From assembly GCA_037783545.1 (NCBI GenBank), contig JBBELK010000066.1:62001-126000 (forward strand): 64,000 bases of DNA, read 5' to 3'. This document shows, piece by piece, positions 36,101 through 49,955 of the stretch (within the stretch, counting starts at the first letter, position 1; every line of letters starts with the position of its first letter). Under the pieces are notes generated by a model. The model made no database searches. It was not told the origin of the DNA and saw nothing but the letters and a program-made list of their open reading frames with translations. The position numbers were made by a program, and so were the translations under genes. This stretch comes from Henricia sp. BOLD:AAB3569 (Eukaryota > Echinodermata > Asteroidea > Spinulosida > Echinasteridae).

Positions 36101-38013
36101 AAATTGACAGATTTTCGCTGGGAAATGACGGAGAAATTTCAGAGTTTAGGGAAAACGGAGCTCGGCTGCGTGGTTATTCCCCTAACCGTGGCTGTTGGGA
36201 CACCCTGCGCCGCGCTGGTGTACATTTGTACGGCCGTTGACTCACCCCAGATTGTGACGGGAATTAGGTCAAAGTGTGTCCCAAATGCCGGCAAATTTGG
36301 AAATCAAGGAATTTTCCAACCAACTTCAAATTGTGCATGCTCCAAACTGTATATATTCCGCACTTGTCGTGCAAAATTTACAGATTTTCGCTGGGAAATG
36401 ACGGAGAAATTTCAGAGTTTAGGGAAAACGGGGCTCGGCTGCGTGGTTATTCCCCTAACCGTGGCTGTTGGGACACCCTGCGCCGCGCTGGTGTACATTT
36501 GTACCGCCGTTGACTCACCCCAGATTGTGACGGGAATTAGGTCAAAGTGTGTCCCAAATGCCGGCAAATTTGGAAATCAAGGAATTTTCCAACCAACTTC
36601 AAATTTTGCATGCTCCAAACTGTATATATTCCGCACTTGTCATGCAAAATTGACAGATTTTCGCTGGGAAATGACGGAGAAATTTCAGAGTTTAGGGAAA
36701 ACGGAGCTCGGCTGCGTGGTTATTCTCCTAACCGTGGCTGTTGGGACACCCTGCGCCGCGCTGGTGTACATTTGTACGGCCGTTGACTCACCCCAGATTG
36801 TGACGGGAATTAGGTCAAAGTGTGTCCCAAATGCCGGCAAATTTGGAAATCAAGGAATTTTCCAACCAACTTCAAATTTTGCATGCTCCAAACTGTATAT
36901 ATTCCGCACTTGTCATGCAAAATTGACAGATTTTCGCTGGAGAATTTTCAGAGTTTAGGGAAAACGGAGCTCGGCTGCGTGGTTATTCCCCTAACCGTGG
37001 CTGTTGGGACACCCTGCGCCGCGCTGGTGTACATTTGTACGGCCGTTGACTCACCCCAGATTGTGACGGGAATTAGGTCAAAGTGTGTCCCAAATGCCGG
37101 CAAATTTGGAAATCAAGGAATTTTCCAACCAACTTCAAATTTTGCATGCTCCAAACTGTATATATTCCGCACTTGTCATGCAAAATTGACAGATTTTCGC
37201 TGGGAAATGACGGAGAAATTTCAGAGTTTAGGGAAAACGGAGCTCGGCTGCGTGGTTATTCCCCTAACCGTGGCTGTTGGGACACCCTGCGCCGCGCTGG
37301 TGTACATTTGTACGGCCGTTGACTCACCCCAGATTGTGACGGGAATTAGGTCAAAGTGTGTCCCAAATGCCGGCAAATTTGGAAATCAAGGAATTTTCCA
37401 ACCAACTTCAAATTGTGCATGCTCCAAACTGTATATATTCCGCACTTGTCATGCAAAATTGACAGATTTTCGCTGGGAAATGACGGAGAAATTTCAGAGT
37501 TTAGGGAAAACGGAGCTCGGCTGCGTGGTTATTCCCCTAACCGTGGCTGTTGGGACACCCTGCGCATGCGCCGCGCTGGTGTACATTTGTACGGTCGTTG
37601 ACTCACCCCAGATTGTGACGGGAATTAGGTCAAAGTGTGTCCCAAATGCCGGCAAATTTGGAAATCAAGGAATTTTCCAACCAACTTCAAATTTTGCATG
37701 CTCCAAACTGTATATATTCCGCACTTGTCATGCAAAATTGACAGATTTTCGCTGGGAAATGACGGAGAAATTTCAGAGTTTAGGAAAAACGGAGCTCGGC
37801 TGCGTGGTTATTCCCCTAACCGTGGCTGTTGGGACACCCTGCGCCGCGCTGGTGTACATTTGTACGGCCGTTGACTCACCCCAGATTGTGACGGGAATTA
37901 GGTCAAAGTGTGTCCCAAATGCCGGCAAATTTGGAAATCAAGGAATTTTCCAACCAACTTCAAATTGTGCATGCTCCAAACTGTATATATTCCGCACTTG
38001 TCATGCAAAATTT
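33145..38013 (+). repeat. Mosaic stretch with right-type monomers
   Basis: Monomers carry AATTGTGCATG, AAATTTACAG, ACGGGGCTCGG and TGTACCGCC as a linked set (registers 33526, 36274 and 37908, for example), alternating with ACTATATATATT monomers and plain ones. Private lesions include GCCGGCTAATTT near 34919, GTGGTTAAACCCC near 35075 and TTGACATATTTTCG near 35832. From register 35182 to 37356 the 273-bp form runs almost unbroken. The stretch includes the only 263-bp monomer of the window. Confidence 0.8.
36718..36980 (+). repeat. Deleted 263-bp monomer
   Basis: About 10 bp are missing from the stretch that normally reads CGCTGGGAAATGACGGAGAA, leaving CGCTGGAGAATTTTCAG, with one A-to-T change beside the join. 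It is the only monomer of this length. The deletion falls at the place where the plus-strand frame with register GTG TGT CCC switches into the stop-free frame, which is why an apparent frame of almost 20 kb begins here. No other monomer shares it, so it is young or was never amplified. Confidence 0.93.
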
Positions 38014-41000
38014 ACAGATTTTCGCTGGGAAATGACGGAGAAATTTCAGAGTTTAGGGAAAACGGGGCTCGGCTGCGTGGTTATTCCCCTAACCGTGGCT
38101 GTTGGGACACCCTGCGCATGCGCCGCGCTGGTGTACATTTGTACCGCCGTTGACTCACCCCAGATTGTGACGGGAATTAGGTCAAAGTGTGTCCCAAATG
38201 CCGGCAAATTTGGAAATCAAGGAATTTTCCAACCAACTTCAAATTTTGCATGCTCCAAACTGTATATATTCCGCACTTGTCATGCAAAATTGACAGATTT
38301 TCGCTGGGAAATGACGGAGAAATTTCAGAGTTTAGGGAAAACGGAGCTCGGCTGCGTGGTTATTTCCCTAACCGTGGCTGTTGGGACACCCTGCGCCGCG
38401 CTGGTGTACATTTGTACGGCCGTTGACTCACCCCAGATTGTGACGGGAATTAGGTCAAAGTGTGTCCCAAATGCCGGCAAATTTGGAAATCAAGGAATTT
38501 TCCAACCAACTTCAAATTTTGCATGCTCTAAACTGTATATATGCCGCACTTGTCATGCAAAATTGACAGATTTTCGCTGGGAAATGACGGAGAAATTTCA
38601 GAGTTTAGGGAAAACGGAGCTCGGCTGCGTGGTTATTCCCCTAACCGTGGCTGTTGGGACACCCTGCGCATGCGCCTCGCTGGTGTACATTTGTACGGCC
38701 GTTGACTCACCCCATATTGTGACGGAAATTAGGTCAAAGTGTGTCCCAAATGCCGGCAAATTTGGAAATCAAGGAATTCTCCAACCAACTTCAAATTTTG
38801 CATGCTCCAAACTGTATATATTCTGCACTTGTCATGCAAAATTGACAGATTTTCGCTGGGAAATGACGGAGAAATTTCAGAGTTTAGGGAAAACGGAGCT
38901 CGGCTGCGTGGTTATTCCCCTAACCGTAGCTGTTGGGACACCCTGCGCATGCGCCGCGCTGGTGTACATTTGTACGGCCGTTGACTCACCCCAGATTGTG
39001 ACGGGAATTAGGTCAAAGTGTGTCCCAAATGCCGGCAAATTTGGAAATCAAGGAATTTTCCAACCAACTTCAAATTTTGCATGCTCCAAACTGTATATAT
39101 TCCGCACTTGTCATGCAAAATTGACAGATTTTCGCTGGGAAATGACGGAGAAATTTCAGAGTTTAGGAAAAACGGAGCTCGGCTGCGTGGTTATTCCCCT
39201 AACCGTGGCTGTTGGGACACCCTGCGCATGCGCCGCGCTGGTGTATATTTGTACGGCCGTTGACTCACCCCAGATTGTGACGGGAATTAGGTCAAAGTGT
39301 GTCCCAAATGCCGGCAAATTTGGAAATCAAGGAATTTTCCAACCTACTTCAAATTTTGCATGCTCCAAACTATATATATTCCGCACTTGTCATGCAAAAT
39401 TGACAGATTTTCGCTGGGAAATGACGGAGACATTTCAGAGTTTAGGGAAAACGGAGCTCGGCTGCGTGGTTATTCCCCTAACCGTGGCTGTTGGGACACC
39501 CTGCGCCGCGCTGGTGTACATTTGTACGGCCGTTGACTCACCCCAGATTGTGACGGGAATTAGGTCAAAGTGTGTCCCAAATGCCGGCAAATTTGGAAAT
39601 CAAGGAATTTTCCAACCAACTTCAAATTGTGCATGCTCCAAACTGTATATATTCCGCACTTGTCATGCAAAATTGACAGATTTTCGCTGGGAAATGACGG
39701 AGAAATTTCAGAGTTTAGGGAAAACGGAGCTCGGCTGCGTGGTTATTCCCCTAACCGTGGCTGTTGGGACACCCTGCGCCGCGCTGGTGTACATTTGTAC
39801 GGCCGTTGACTCACCCCAGATTGTGACGGGAATTAGGTCAAAGTGTGTCCCAAATGCCGGCAAATTTGGAAATCAAGGAATTTTCCAACCAACTTCAAAT
39901 TTTGCATGCTCTAAACTGTATATATGCCGCACTTGTCATGCAAAATTGACAGATTTTCGCTGGGAAATGACGGAGAAATTTCAGAGTTTAGGGAAAACGG
40001 AGCTCGGCTGCGTGGTTATTCCCCTAACCGTGGCTGTTGGGACACCCTGCGCATGCGCCTCGCTGGTGTACATTTGTACGGCCGTTGACTCACCCCAGAT
40101 TGTGACGGAAATTAGGTCAAAGTGTGTCCCAAATGCCGGCAAATTTGGAAATCAAGGAATTTTCCAACCAACTTCAAATTTTGCATGCTCCAAACTGTAT
40201 ATATTCTGCACTTGTAATGCAAAATTGACAGATTTTCGCTGGGAAATGACGGAGAAATTTCAGAGTTTAGGGAAAACGGAGCTCGGCTGCGTGGTTATTC
40301 CCCTAACCGTGGCTGTTGGGACACCCTGCGCCGCGCTGGTGTACATTTGTACGGCCGTTGACTCACCCCAGATTGTGACGGGAATTAGGTCAAAGTGTGT
40401 CCCAAATGCCGGCAAATTTGGAAATCAAGGAATTTTCCAACCAACTTCAAATTTTGCATGCTCTAAACTGTATATATGCCGCACTTGTCATGCAAAATTG
40501 ACAGATTTTCGCTGGGAAATGACGGAGAAATTTCAGAGTTTAGGGAAAACGGAGCTCGGCTGCGTGGTTATTCCCCTAACCGTGGCTGTTGGGACACCCT
40601 GCGCATGCGCCTCGCTGGTGTACATTTGTACGGCCGTTGACTCACCCCATATTGTGACGGAAATTAGGTCAAAGTGTGTCCCAAATGCCGGCAAATTTGG
40701 AAATCAAGGAATTCTCCAACCAACTTCAAATTTTGCATGCTCCAAACTGTATATATTCTGCACTTGTCATGCAAAATTGACAGATTTTCGCTGGGAAATG
40801 ACGGAGAAATTTCAGAGTTTAGGGAAAACGGAGCTCGGCTGCGTGGTTATTCCCCTAACCGTAGCTGTTGGGACACCCTGCGCATGCGCCGCGCTGGTGT
40901 ACATTTGTACGGCCGTTGACTCACCCCAGATTGTGACGGGAATTAGGTCAAAGTGTGTCCCAAATGCCGGCAAATTTGGAAATCAAGGAATTTTCCAACC

Positions 41001-44000
41001 AACTTCAAATTTTGCATGCTCCAAACTGTATATATTCCGCACTTGTCATGCAAAATTGACAGATTTTCGCTGGGAAATGACGGAGAAATTTCAGAGTTTA
41101 GGAAAAACGGAGCTCGGCTGCGTGGTTATTCCCCTAACCGTGGCTGTTGGGACACCCTGCGCATGCGCCGCGCTGGTGTATATTTGTACGGCCGTTGACT
41201 CACCCCAGATTGTGACGGGAATTAGGTCAAAGTGTGTCCCAAATGCCGGCAAATTTGGAAATCAAGGAATTTTCCAACCTACTTCAAATTTTGCATGCTC
41301 CAAACTATATATATTCTGCACTTGTCATGCAAAATTGACAGATTTTCGCTGGGAAATGACGGAGACATTTCAGAGTTTAGGGAAAACGGAGCTCGGCTGC
41401 GTGGTTATTCCCCTAACCGTGGCTGTTGGGACACCCTGCGCCGCGCTGGTGTACATTTGTACGGCCGTTGACTCACCCCAGATTGTGACGGGAATTAGGT
41501 CAAAGTGTGTCCCAAATGCCGGCAAATTTGGAAATCAAGGAATTTTCCAACCAACTTCAAATTTTGCATGCTCCAAACTGTATATATTCCGCACTTGTCA
41601 TGCAAAATTGACAGATTTTCGCTGGGAAATGACGGAGAAATTTCAGAGTTTAGGGAAAACGGAGCTCGGCTGCGTGGTTATTCCCCTAACCGTGGCTGTT
41701 GGGACACCCTGCGCCGCGCTGGTGTACATTTGTACGGCCGTTGACTCACCCCAGATTGTGACGGGAATTAGGTCAAAGTGTGTCCCAAATGCCGGCAAAT
41801 TTGGAAATCAAGGAATTTTCCAACCTACTTCAAATTTTGCATGCTCCAAACTATATATATTCCGCACTTGTCATGCAAAATTGACAGATTTTCGCTGGGA
41901 AATGACGGAGACATTTCAGAGTTTAGGGAAAACGGAGCTCGGCTGCGTGGTTATTCCCCTAACCGTGGCTGTTGGGACACCCTGCGCCGCGCTGGTGTAC
42001 ATTTGTACGGCCGTTGACTCACCCCAGATTGTGACGGGAATTAGGTCAAAGTGTGTCCCAAATGCCGGCAAATTTGGAAATCAAGGAATTTTCCAACCAA
42101 CTTCAAATTGTGCATGCTCCAAACTGTATATATTCCGCACTTGTCATGCAAAATTGACAGATTTTCGCTGGGAAATGACGGAGAAATTTCAGAGTTTAGG
42201 GAAAACGGAGCTCGGCTGCGTGGTTATTCCCCTAACCGTGGCTGTTGGGACACCCTGCGCCGCGCTGGTGTACATTTGTACGGCCGTTGACTCACCCCAG
42301 ATTGTGACGGGAATTAGGTCAAAGTGTGTCCCAAATGCCGGCAAATTTGGAAATCAAGGAATTTTCCAACCAACTTCAAATTTTGCATGCTCTAAACTGT
42401 ATATATGCCGCACTTGTCATGCAAAATTGACAGATTTTCGCTGGGAAATGACGGAGAAATTTCAGAGTTTAGGGAAAACGGAGCTCGGCTGCGTGGTTAT
42501 TCCCCTAACCGTGGCTGTTGGGACACCCTGCGCATGCGCCTCGCTGGTGTACATTTGTACGGCCGTTGACTCACCCCAGATTGTGACGGAAATTAGGTCA
42601 AAGTGTGTCCCAAATGCCGGCAAATTTGGAAATCAAGGAATTTTCCAACCAACTTCAAATTTTGCATGCTCCAAACTGTATATATTCTGCACTTGTAATG
42701 CAAAATTGACAGATTTTCGCTGGGAAATGACGGAGAAATTTCAGAGTTTAGGGAAAACGGAGCTCGGCTGCGTGGTTATTCCCCTAACCGTGGCTGTTGG
42801 GACACCCTGCGCATGCGCCTCGCTGGTGTACATTTGTACGGCCGTTGACTCACCCCATATTGTGACGGAAATTAGGTCAAAGTGTGTCCCAAATGCCGGC
42901 AAATTTGGAAATCAAGGAATTCTCCAACCAACTTCAAATTTTGCATGCTCCAAACTGTATATATTCTGCACTTGTCATGCAAAATTGACAGATTTTCGCT
43001 GGGAAATGACGGAGAAATTTCAGAGTTTAGGGAAAACGGGGCTCGGCTGCGTGGTTATTCCCCTAACCGTGGCTGTTGGGACACCCTGCGCATGCGCCGC
43101 GCTGGTGTACATTTGTACCGCCGTTGACTCACCCCAGATTGTGACGGGAATTAGGTCAAAGTGTGTCCCAAATGCCGGCAAATTTGGAAATCAAGGAATT
43201 TTCCAACCAACTTCAAATTTTGCATGCTCCAAACTGTATATATTCCGCACTTGTCATGCAAAATTGACAGATTTTCGCTGGGAAATGACGGAGAAATTTC
43301 AGAGTTTAGGGAAAACGGAGCTCGGCTGCGTGGTTATTTCCCTAACCGTGGCTGTTGGGACACCCTGCGCCGCGCTGGTGTACATTTGTACGGCCGTTGA
43401 CTCACCCCAGATTGTGACGGGAATTAGGTCAAAGTGTGTCCCAAATGCCGGCAAATTTGGAAATCAAGGAATTTTCCAACCAACTTCAAATTTTGCATGC
43501 TCTAAACTGTATATATGCCGCACTTGTCATGCAAAATTGACAGATTTTCGCTGGGAAATGACGGAGAAATTTCAGAGTTTAGGGAAAACGGAGCTCGGCT
43601 GCGTGGTTATTCCCCTAACCGTGGCTGTTGGGACACCCTGCGCATGCGCCTCGCTGGTGTACATTTGTACGGCCGTTGACTCACCCCATATTGTGACGGA
43701 AATTAGGTCAAAGTGTGTCCCAAATGCCGGCAAATTTGGAAATCAAGGAATTCTCCAACCAACTTCAAATTTTGCATGCTCCAAACTGTATATATTCTGC
43801 ACTTGTCATGCAAAATTGACAGATTTTCGCTGGGAAATGACGGAGAAATTTCAGAGTTTAGGGAAAACGGAGCTCGGCTGCGTGGTTATTCCCCTAACCG
43901 TAGCTGTTGGGACACCCTGCGCATGCGCCGCGCTGGTGTACATTTGTACGGCCGTTGACTCACCCCAGATTGTGACGGGAATTAGGTCAAAGTGTGTCCC

Positions 44001-47000
44001 AAATGCCGGCAAATTTGGAAATCAAGGAATTTTCCAACCAACTTCAAATTTTGCATGCTCCAAACTGTATATATTCCGCACTTGTCATGCAAAATTGACA
44101 GATTTTCGCTGGGAAATGACGGAGAAATTTCAGAGTTTAGGAAAAACGGAGCTCGGCTGCGTGGTTATTCCCCTAACCGTGGCTGTTGGGACACCCTGCG
44201 CATGCGCCGCGCTGGTGTATATTTGTACGGCCGTTGACTCACCCCAGATTGTGACGGGAATTAGGTCAAAGTGTGTCCCAAATGCCGGCAAATTTGGAAA
44301 TCAAGGAATTTTCCAACCTACTTCAAATTTTGCATGCTCCAAACTATATATATTCCGCACTTGTCATGCAAAATTGACAGATTTTCGCTGGGAAATGACG
44401 GAGACATTTCAGAGTTTAGGGAAAACGGAGCTCGGCTGCGTGGTTATTCCCCTAACCGTGGCTGTTGGGACACCCTGCGCCGCGCTGGTGTACATTTGTA
44501 CGGCCGTTGACTCACCCCAGATTGTGACGGGAATTAGGTCAAAGTGTGTCCCAAATGCCGGCAAATTTGGAAATCAAGGAATTTTCCAACCAACTTCAAA
44601 TTGTGCATGCTCCAAACTGTATATATTCCGCACTTGTCATGCAAAATTGACAGATTTTCGCTGGGAAATGACGGAGAAATTTCAGAGTTTAGGGAAAACG
44701 GAGCTCGGCTGCGTGGTTATTCCCCTAACCGTGGCTGTTGGGACACCCTGCGCCGCGCTGGTGTACATTTGTACGGCCGTTGACTCACCCCAGATTGTGA
44801 CGGGAATTAGGTCAAAGTGTGTCCCAAATGCCGGCAAATTTGGAAATCAAGGAATTTTCCAACCAACTTCAAATTTTGCATGCTCTAAACTGTATATATG
44901 CCGCACTTGTCATGCAAAATTGACAGATTTTCGCTGGGAAATGACGGAGAAATTTCAGAGTTTAGGGAAAACGGAGCTCGGCTGCGTGGTTATTCCCCTA
45001 ACCGTGGCTGTTGGGACACCCTGCGCATGCGCCTCGCTGGTGTACATTTGTACGGCCGTTGACTCACCCCAGATTGTGACGGAAATTAGGTCAAAGTGTG
45101 TCCCAAATGCCGGCAAATTTGGAAATCAAGGAATTTTCCAACCAACTTCAAATTTTGCATGCTCCAAACTGTATATATTCTGCACTTGTAATGCAAAATT
45201 GACAGATTTTCGCTGGGAAATGACGGAGAAATTTCAGAGTTTAGGGAAAACGGAGCTCGGCTGCGTGGTTATTCCCCTAACCGTGGCTGTTGGGACACCC
45301 TGCGCCGCGCTGGTGTACATTTGTACGGCCGTTGACTCACCCCAGATTGTGACGGGAATTAGGTCAAAGTGTGTCCCAAATGCCGGCAAATTTGGAAATC
45401 AAGGAATTTTCCAACCAACTTCAAATTTTGCATGCTCTAAACTGTATATATGCCGCACTTGTCATGCAAAATTGACAGATTTTCGCTGGGAAATGACGGA
45501 GAAATTTCAGAGTTTAGGGAAAACGGAGCTCGGCTGCGTGGTTATTCCCCTAACCGTGGCTGTTGGGACACCCTGCGCATGCGCCTCGCTGGTGTACATT
45601 TGTACGGCCGTTGACTCACCCCATATTGTGACGGAAATTAGGTCAAAGTGTGTCCCAAATGCCGGCAAATTTGGAAATCAAGGAATTCTCCAACCAACTT
45701 CAAATTTTGCATGCTCCAAACTGTATATATTCTGCACTTGTCATGCAAAATTGACAGATTTTCGCTGGGAAATGACGGAGAAATTTCAGAGTTTAGGGAA
45801 AACGGAGCTCGGCTGCGTGGTTATTCCCCTAACCGTAGCTGTTGGGACACCCTGCGCATGCGCCGCGCTGGTGTACATTTGTACGGCCGTTGACTCACCC
45901 CAGATTGTGACGGGAATTAGGTCAAAGTGTGTCCCAAATGCCGGCAAATTTGGAAATCAAGGAATTTTCCAACCAACTTCAAATTTTGCATGCTCCAAAC
46001 TGTATATATTCCGCACTTGTCATGCAAAATTGACAGATTTTCGCTGGGAAATGACGGAGAAATTTCAGAGTTTAGGAAAAACGGAGCTCGGCTGCGTGGT
46101 TATTCCCCTAACCGTGGCTGTTGGGACACCCTGCGCATGCGCCGCGCTGGTGTATATTTGTACGGCCGTTGACTCACCCCAGATTGTGACGGGAATTAGG
46201 TCAAAGTGTGTCCCAAATGCCGGCAAATTTGGAAATCAAGGAATTTTCCAACCTACTTCAAATTTTGCATGCTCCAAACTATATATATTCTGCACTTGTC
46301 ATGCAAAATTGACAGATTTTCGCTGGGAAATGACGGAGACATTTCAGAGTTTAGGGAAAACGGAGCTCGGCTGCGTGGTTATTCCCCTAACCGTGGCTGT
46401 TGGGACACCCTGCGCCGCGCTGGTGTACATTTGTACGGCCGTTGACTCACCCCAGATTGTGACGGGAATTAGGTCAAAGTGTGTCCCAAATGCCGGCAAA
46501 TTTGGAAATCAAGGAATTTTCCAACCAACTTCAAATTTTGCATGCTCCAAACTGTATATATTCCGCACTTGTCATGCAAAATTGACAGATTTTCGCTGGG
46601 AAATGACGGAGAAATTTCAGAGTTTAGGGAAAACGGAGCTCGGCTGCGTGGTTATTCCCCTAACCGTGGCTGTTGGGACACCCTGCGCCGCGCTGGTGTA
46701 CATTTGTACGGCCGTTGACTCACCCCAGATTGTGACGGGAATTAGGTCAAAGTGTGTCCCAAATGCCGGCAAATTTGGAAATCAAGGAATTTTCCAACCT
46801 ACTTCAAATTTTGCATGCTCCAAACTATATATATTCCGCACTTGTCATGCAAAATTGACAGATTTTCGCTGGGAAATGACGGAGACATTTCAGAGTTTAG
46901 GGAAAACGGAGCTCGGCTGCGTGGTTATTCCCCTAACCGTGGCTGTTGGGACACCCTGCGCCGCGCTGGTGTACATTTGTACGGCCGTTGACTCACCCCA

Positions 47001-47786
47001 GATTGTGACGGGAATTAGGTCAAAGTGTGTCCCAAATGCCGGCAAATTTGGAAATCAAGGAATTTTCCAACCAACTTCAAATTGTGCATGCTCCAAACTG
47101 TATATATTCCGCACTTGTCATGCAAAATTGACAGATTTTCGCTGGGAAATGACGGAGAAATTTCAGAGTTTAGGGAAAACGGAGCTCGGCTGCGTGGTTA
47201 TTCCCCTAACCGTGGCTGTTGGGACACCCTGCGCCGCGCTGGTGTACATTTGTACGGCCGTTGACTCACCCCAGATTGTGACGGGAATTAGGTCAAAGTG
47301 TGTCCCAAATGCCGGCAAATTTGGAAATCAAGGAATTTTCCAACCAACTTCAAATTTTGCATGCTCTAAACTGTATATATGCCGCACTTGTCATGCAAAA
47401 TTGACAGATTTTCGCTGGGAAATGACGGAGAAATTTCAGAGTTTAGGGAAAACGGAGCTCGGCTGCGTGGTTATTCCCCTAACCGTGGCTGTTGGGACAC
47501 CCTGCGCATGCGCCTCGCTGGTGTACATTTGTACGGCCGTTGACTCACCCCAGATTGTGACGGAAATTAGGTCAAAGTGTGTCCCAAATGCCGGCAAATT
47601 TGGAAATCAAGGAATTTTCCAACCAACTTCAAATTTTGCATGCTCCAAACTGTATATATTCTGCACTTGTAATGCAAAATTGACAGATTTTCGCTGGGAA
47701 ATGACGGAGAAATTTCAGAGTTTAGGGAAAACGGAGCTCGGCTGCGTGGTTATTCCCCTAACCGTGGCTGTTGGGACACCCTGCGC
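38014..47786 (+). repeat. 18-monomer segmental duplication, offset 4974 bp
   Basis: Segment 38014-42812 matches 42988-47786 with no difference that I could find in about 4.8 kb. Shared marks in order include GGTTATTTCCC, TGCTCTAAACTG with ATATATGCCGC, GCGCCTCGCTGG, CCCATATTGTGACGG, GGAATTCTCC with ATATTCTGC, CCGTAGCTG, TTAGGAAAAACGG, CCAACCTACTTC with AACTATATATATT, AATTGTGCATG and CTTGTAATGC. The left limit is set by AAATTTACAG versus AAATTGACAG (38013/42987), the right limit by the presence or absence of the 6-bp insert and the C/G change in the following CTCGCTGG. Near-zero divergence means a very recent event or an assembly duplicate. Confidence 0.9.
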
Positions 47787-49955
47787 CGCGCTGGTGTACA
47801 TTTGTACGGCCGTTGACTCACCCCAGATTGTGACGGGAATTAGGTCAAAGTGTGTCCCAAATGCCGGCAAATTTGGAAATCAAGGAATTTTCCAACCAAC
47901 TTCAAATTTTGCATGCTCTAAACTGTATATATGCCGCACTTGTCATGCAAAATTGACAGATTTTCGCTGGGAAATGACGGAGAAATTTCAGAGTTTAGGG
48001 AAAACGGAGCTCGGCTGCGTGGTTATTCCCCTAACCGTGGCTGTTGGGACACCCTGCGCATGCGCCTCGCTGGTGTACATTTGTACGGCCGTTGACTCAC
48101 CCCATATTGTGACGGAAATTAGGTCAAAGTGTGTCCCAAATGCCGGCAAATTTGGAAATCAAGGAATTCTCCAACCAACTTCAAATTTTGCATGCTCCAA
48201 ACTGTATATATTCTGCACTTGTCATGCAAAATTGACAGATTTTCGCTGGGAAATGACGGAGAAATTTCAGAGTTTAGGAAAAACGGAGCTCGGCTGCGTG
48301 GTTATTCCCCTAACCGTAGCTGTTGGGACACCCTGCGCATGCGCCGCGCTGGTGTACATTTGTACGGCCGTTGACTCACCCCAGATTGTGACGGGAATTA
48401 GGTCAAAGTGTGTCCCAAATGCCGGCAAATTTGGAAATCAAGGAATTTTCCAACCAACTTCAAATTTTGCATGCTCCAAACTGTATATATTCCGCACTTG
48501 TCATGCAAAATTGACAGATTTTCGCTGGGAAATGACGGAGAAATTTCAGAGTTTAGGAAAAACGGAGCTCGGCTGCGTGGTTATTCCCCTAACCGTGGCT
48601 GTTGGGACACCCTGCGCATGCGCCGCGCTGGTGTATATTTGTACGGCCGTTGACTCACCCCAGATTGTGACGGGAATTAGGTCAAAGTGTGTCCCAAATG
48701 CCGGCAAATTTGGAAATCAAGGAATTTTCCAACCTACTTCAAATTTTGCATGCTCCAAACTATATATATTCCGCACTTGTCATGCAAAATTGACAGATTT
48801 TCGCTGGGAAATGACGGAGACATTTCAGAGTTTAGGGAAAACGGAGCTCGGCTGCGTGGTTATTCCCCTAACCGTGGCTGTTGGGACACCCTGCGCATGC
48901 GCCTCGCTGGTGTACATTTGTACGGCCGTTGACTCACCCCAGATTGTGACGGAAATTAGGTCAAAGTGTGTCCCAAATGCCGGCAAATTTGGAAATCAAG
49001 GAATTTTCCAACCAACTTCAAATTTTGCATGCTCCAAACTGTATATATTCTGCACTTGTCATGCAAAATTGACAGATTTTCGCTGGGAAATGACGGAGAA
49101 ATTTCAGAGTTTAGGGAAAACGGAGCTCGGCTGCGTGGTTATTCCCCTAACCGTGGCTGTTGGGACACCCTGCGCCGCGCTGGTGTACATTTGTACGGCC
49201 GTTGACTCACCCCAGATTGTGACGGGAATTAGGTCAAAGTGTGTCCCAAATGCCGGCAAATTTGGAAATCAAGGAATTTTCCAACCTATTTCAAATTGTG
49301 CATGCTCCAAACTGTATATATTCCGCACTTGTCATGCAAAATTGACAGATTTTCGTTGGGAAATGACGGAGACATTTCAGAGTTTAGGGAAAACGGAGCT
49401 CGGCTGCGTGGTTATTCCCCTAACCGTGGCTGTTGGGACACCCTGCGCATGCGCCGCGCTGGTGTACATTTGTACGGCCGTTGACTCACCCCAGATTGTG
49501 ACGGGAATTAGGTCAAAGTATGTCCCAAATGCCGGCAAATTTGGAAATCAAGGAATTTTCCAACCAACTTCAAATTTTGCATGCTCCAAACTATATATAT
49601 TCCGCACTTGTCATGCAAAATTGACAGATTTTCGCTGGGAAATGACGGAGACATTTCAGAGTTTAGGGAAAACGGAGCTCGGCTGCGTGGTTATTCCCCT
49701 AACCGTGGCTGTTGGGACACCCTGCGCCGCGCTGGTGTACATTTGTACGGCCGTTGACTCACCCCAGATTGTGACGGGAATTAGGTCAAAGTGTGTCCCA
49801 AATGCCGGCAAATTTGGAAATCAAGGAATTTTCCAACCAACTTCAAATTTTGCATGCTCCAAACTGTATATATTCCGCACTTGTCATGCAAAATTGACAG
49901 ATTTTCGCTGGGAAATGACGGAGAAATTTCAGAGTTTAGGGAAAACGGAGCTCGG
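47787..49955 (+). repeat. Partial third copy and transition of the 18-mer block
   Basis: From register 47577 the series follows the one at 45096 at an offset of 2481 bp for about 1.3 kb (CTTGTAATGC, GGAATTCTCC, CCGTAGCTG, then TTAGGAAAAACGG and CCAACCTACTTC). It differs by TTAGGAAAAACGG in the monomer at 48129 and TTCCGC instead of TTCTGC at 48687. It then leaves the pattern, with private marks CCAACCTATTTC, GTCAAAGTATGTCCC near 49519 and TGCGCCACGCTGG near 49999. Confidence 0.78.
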
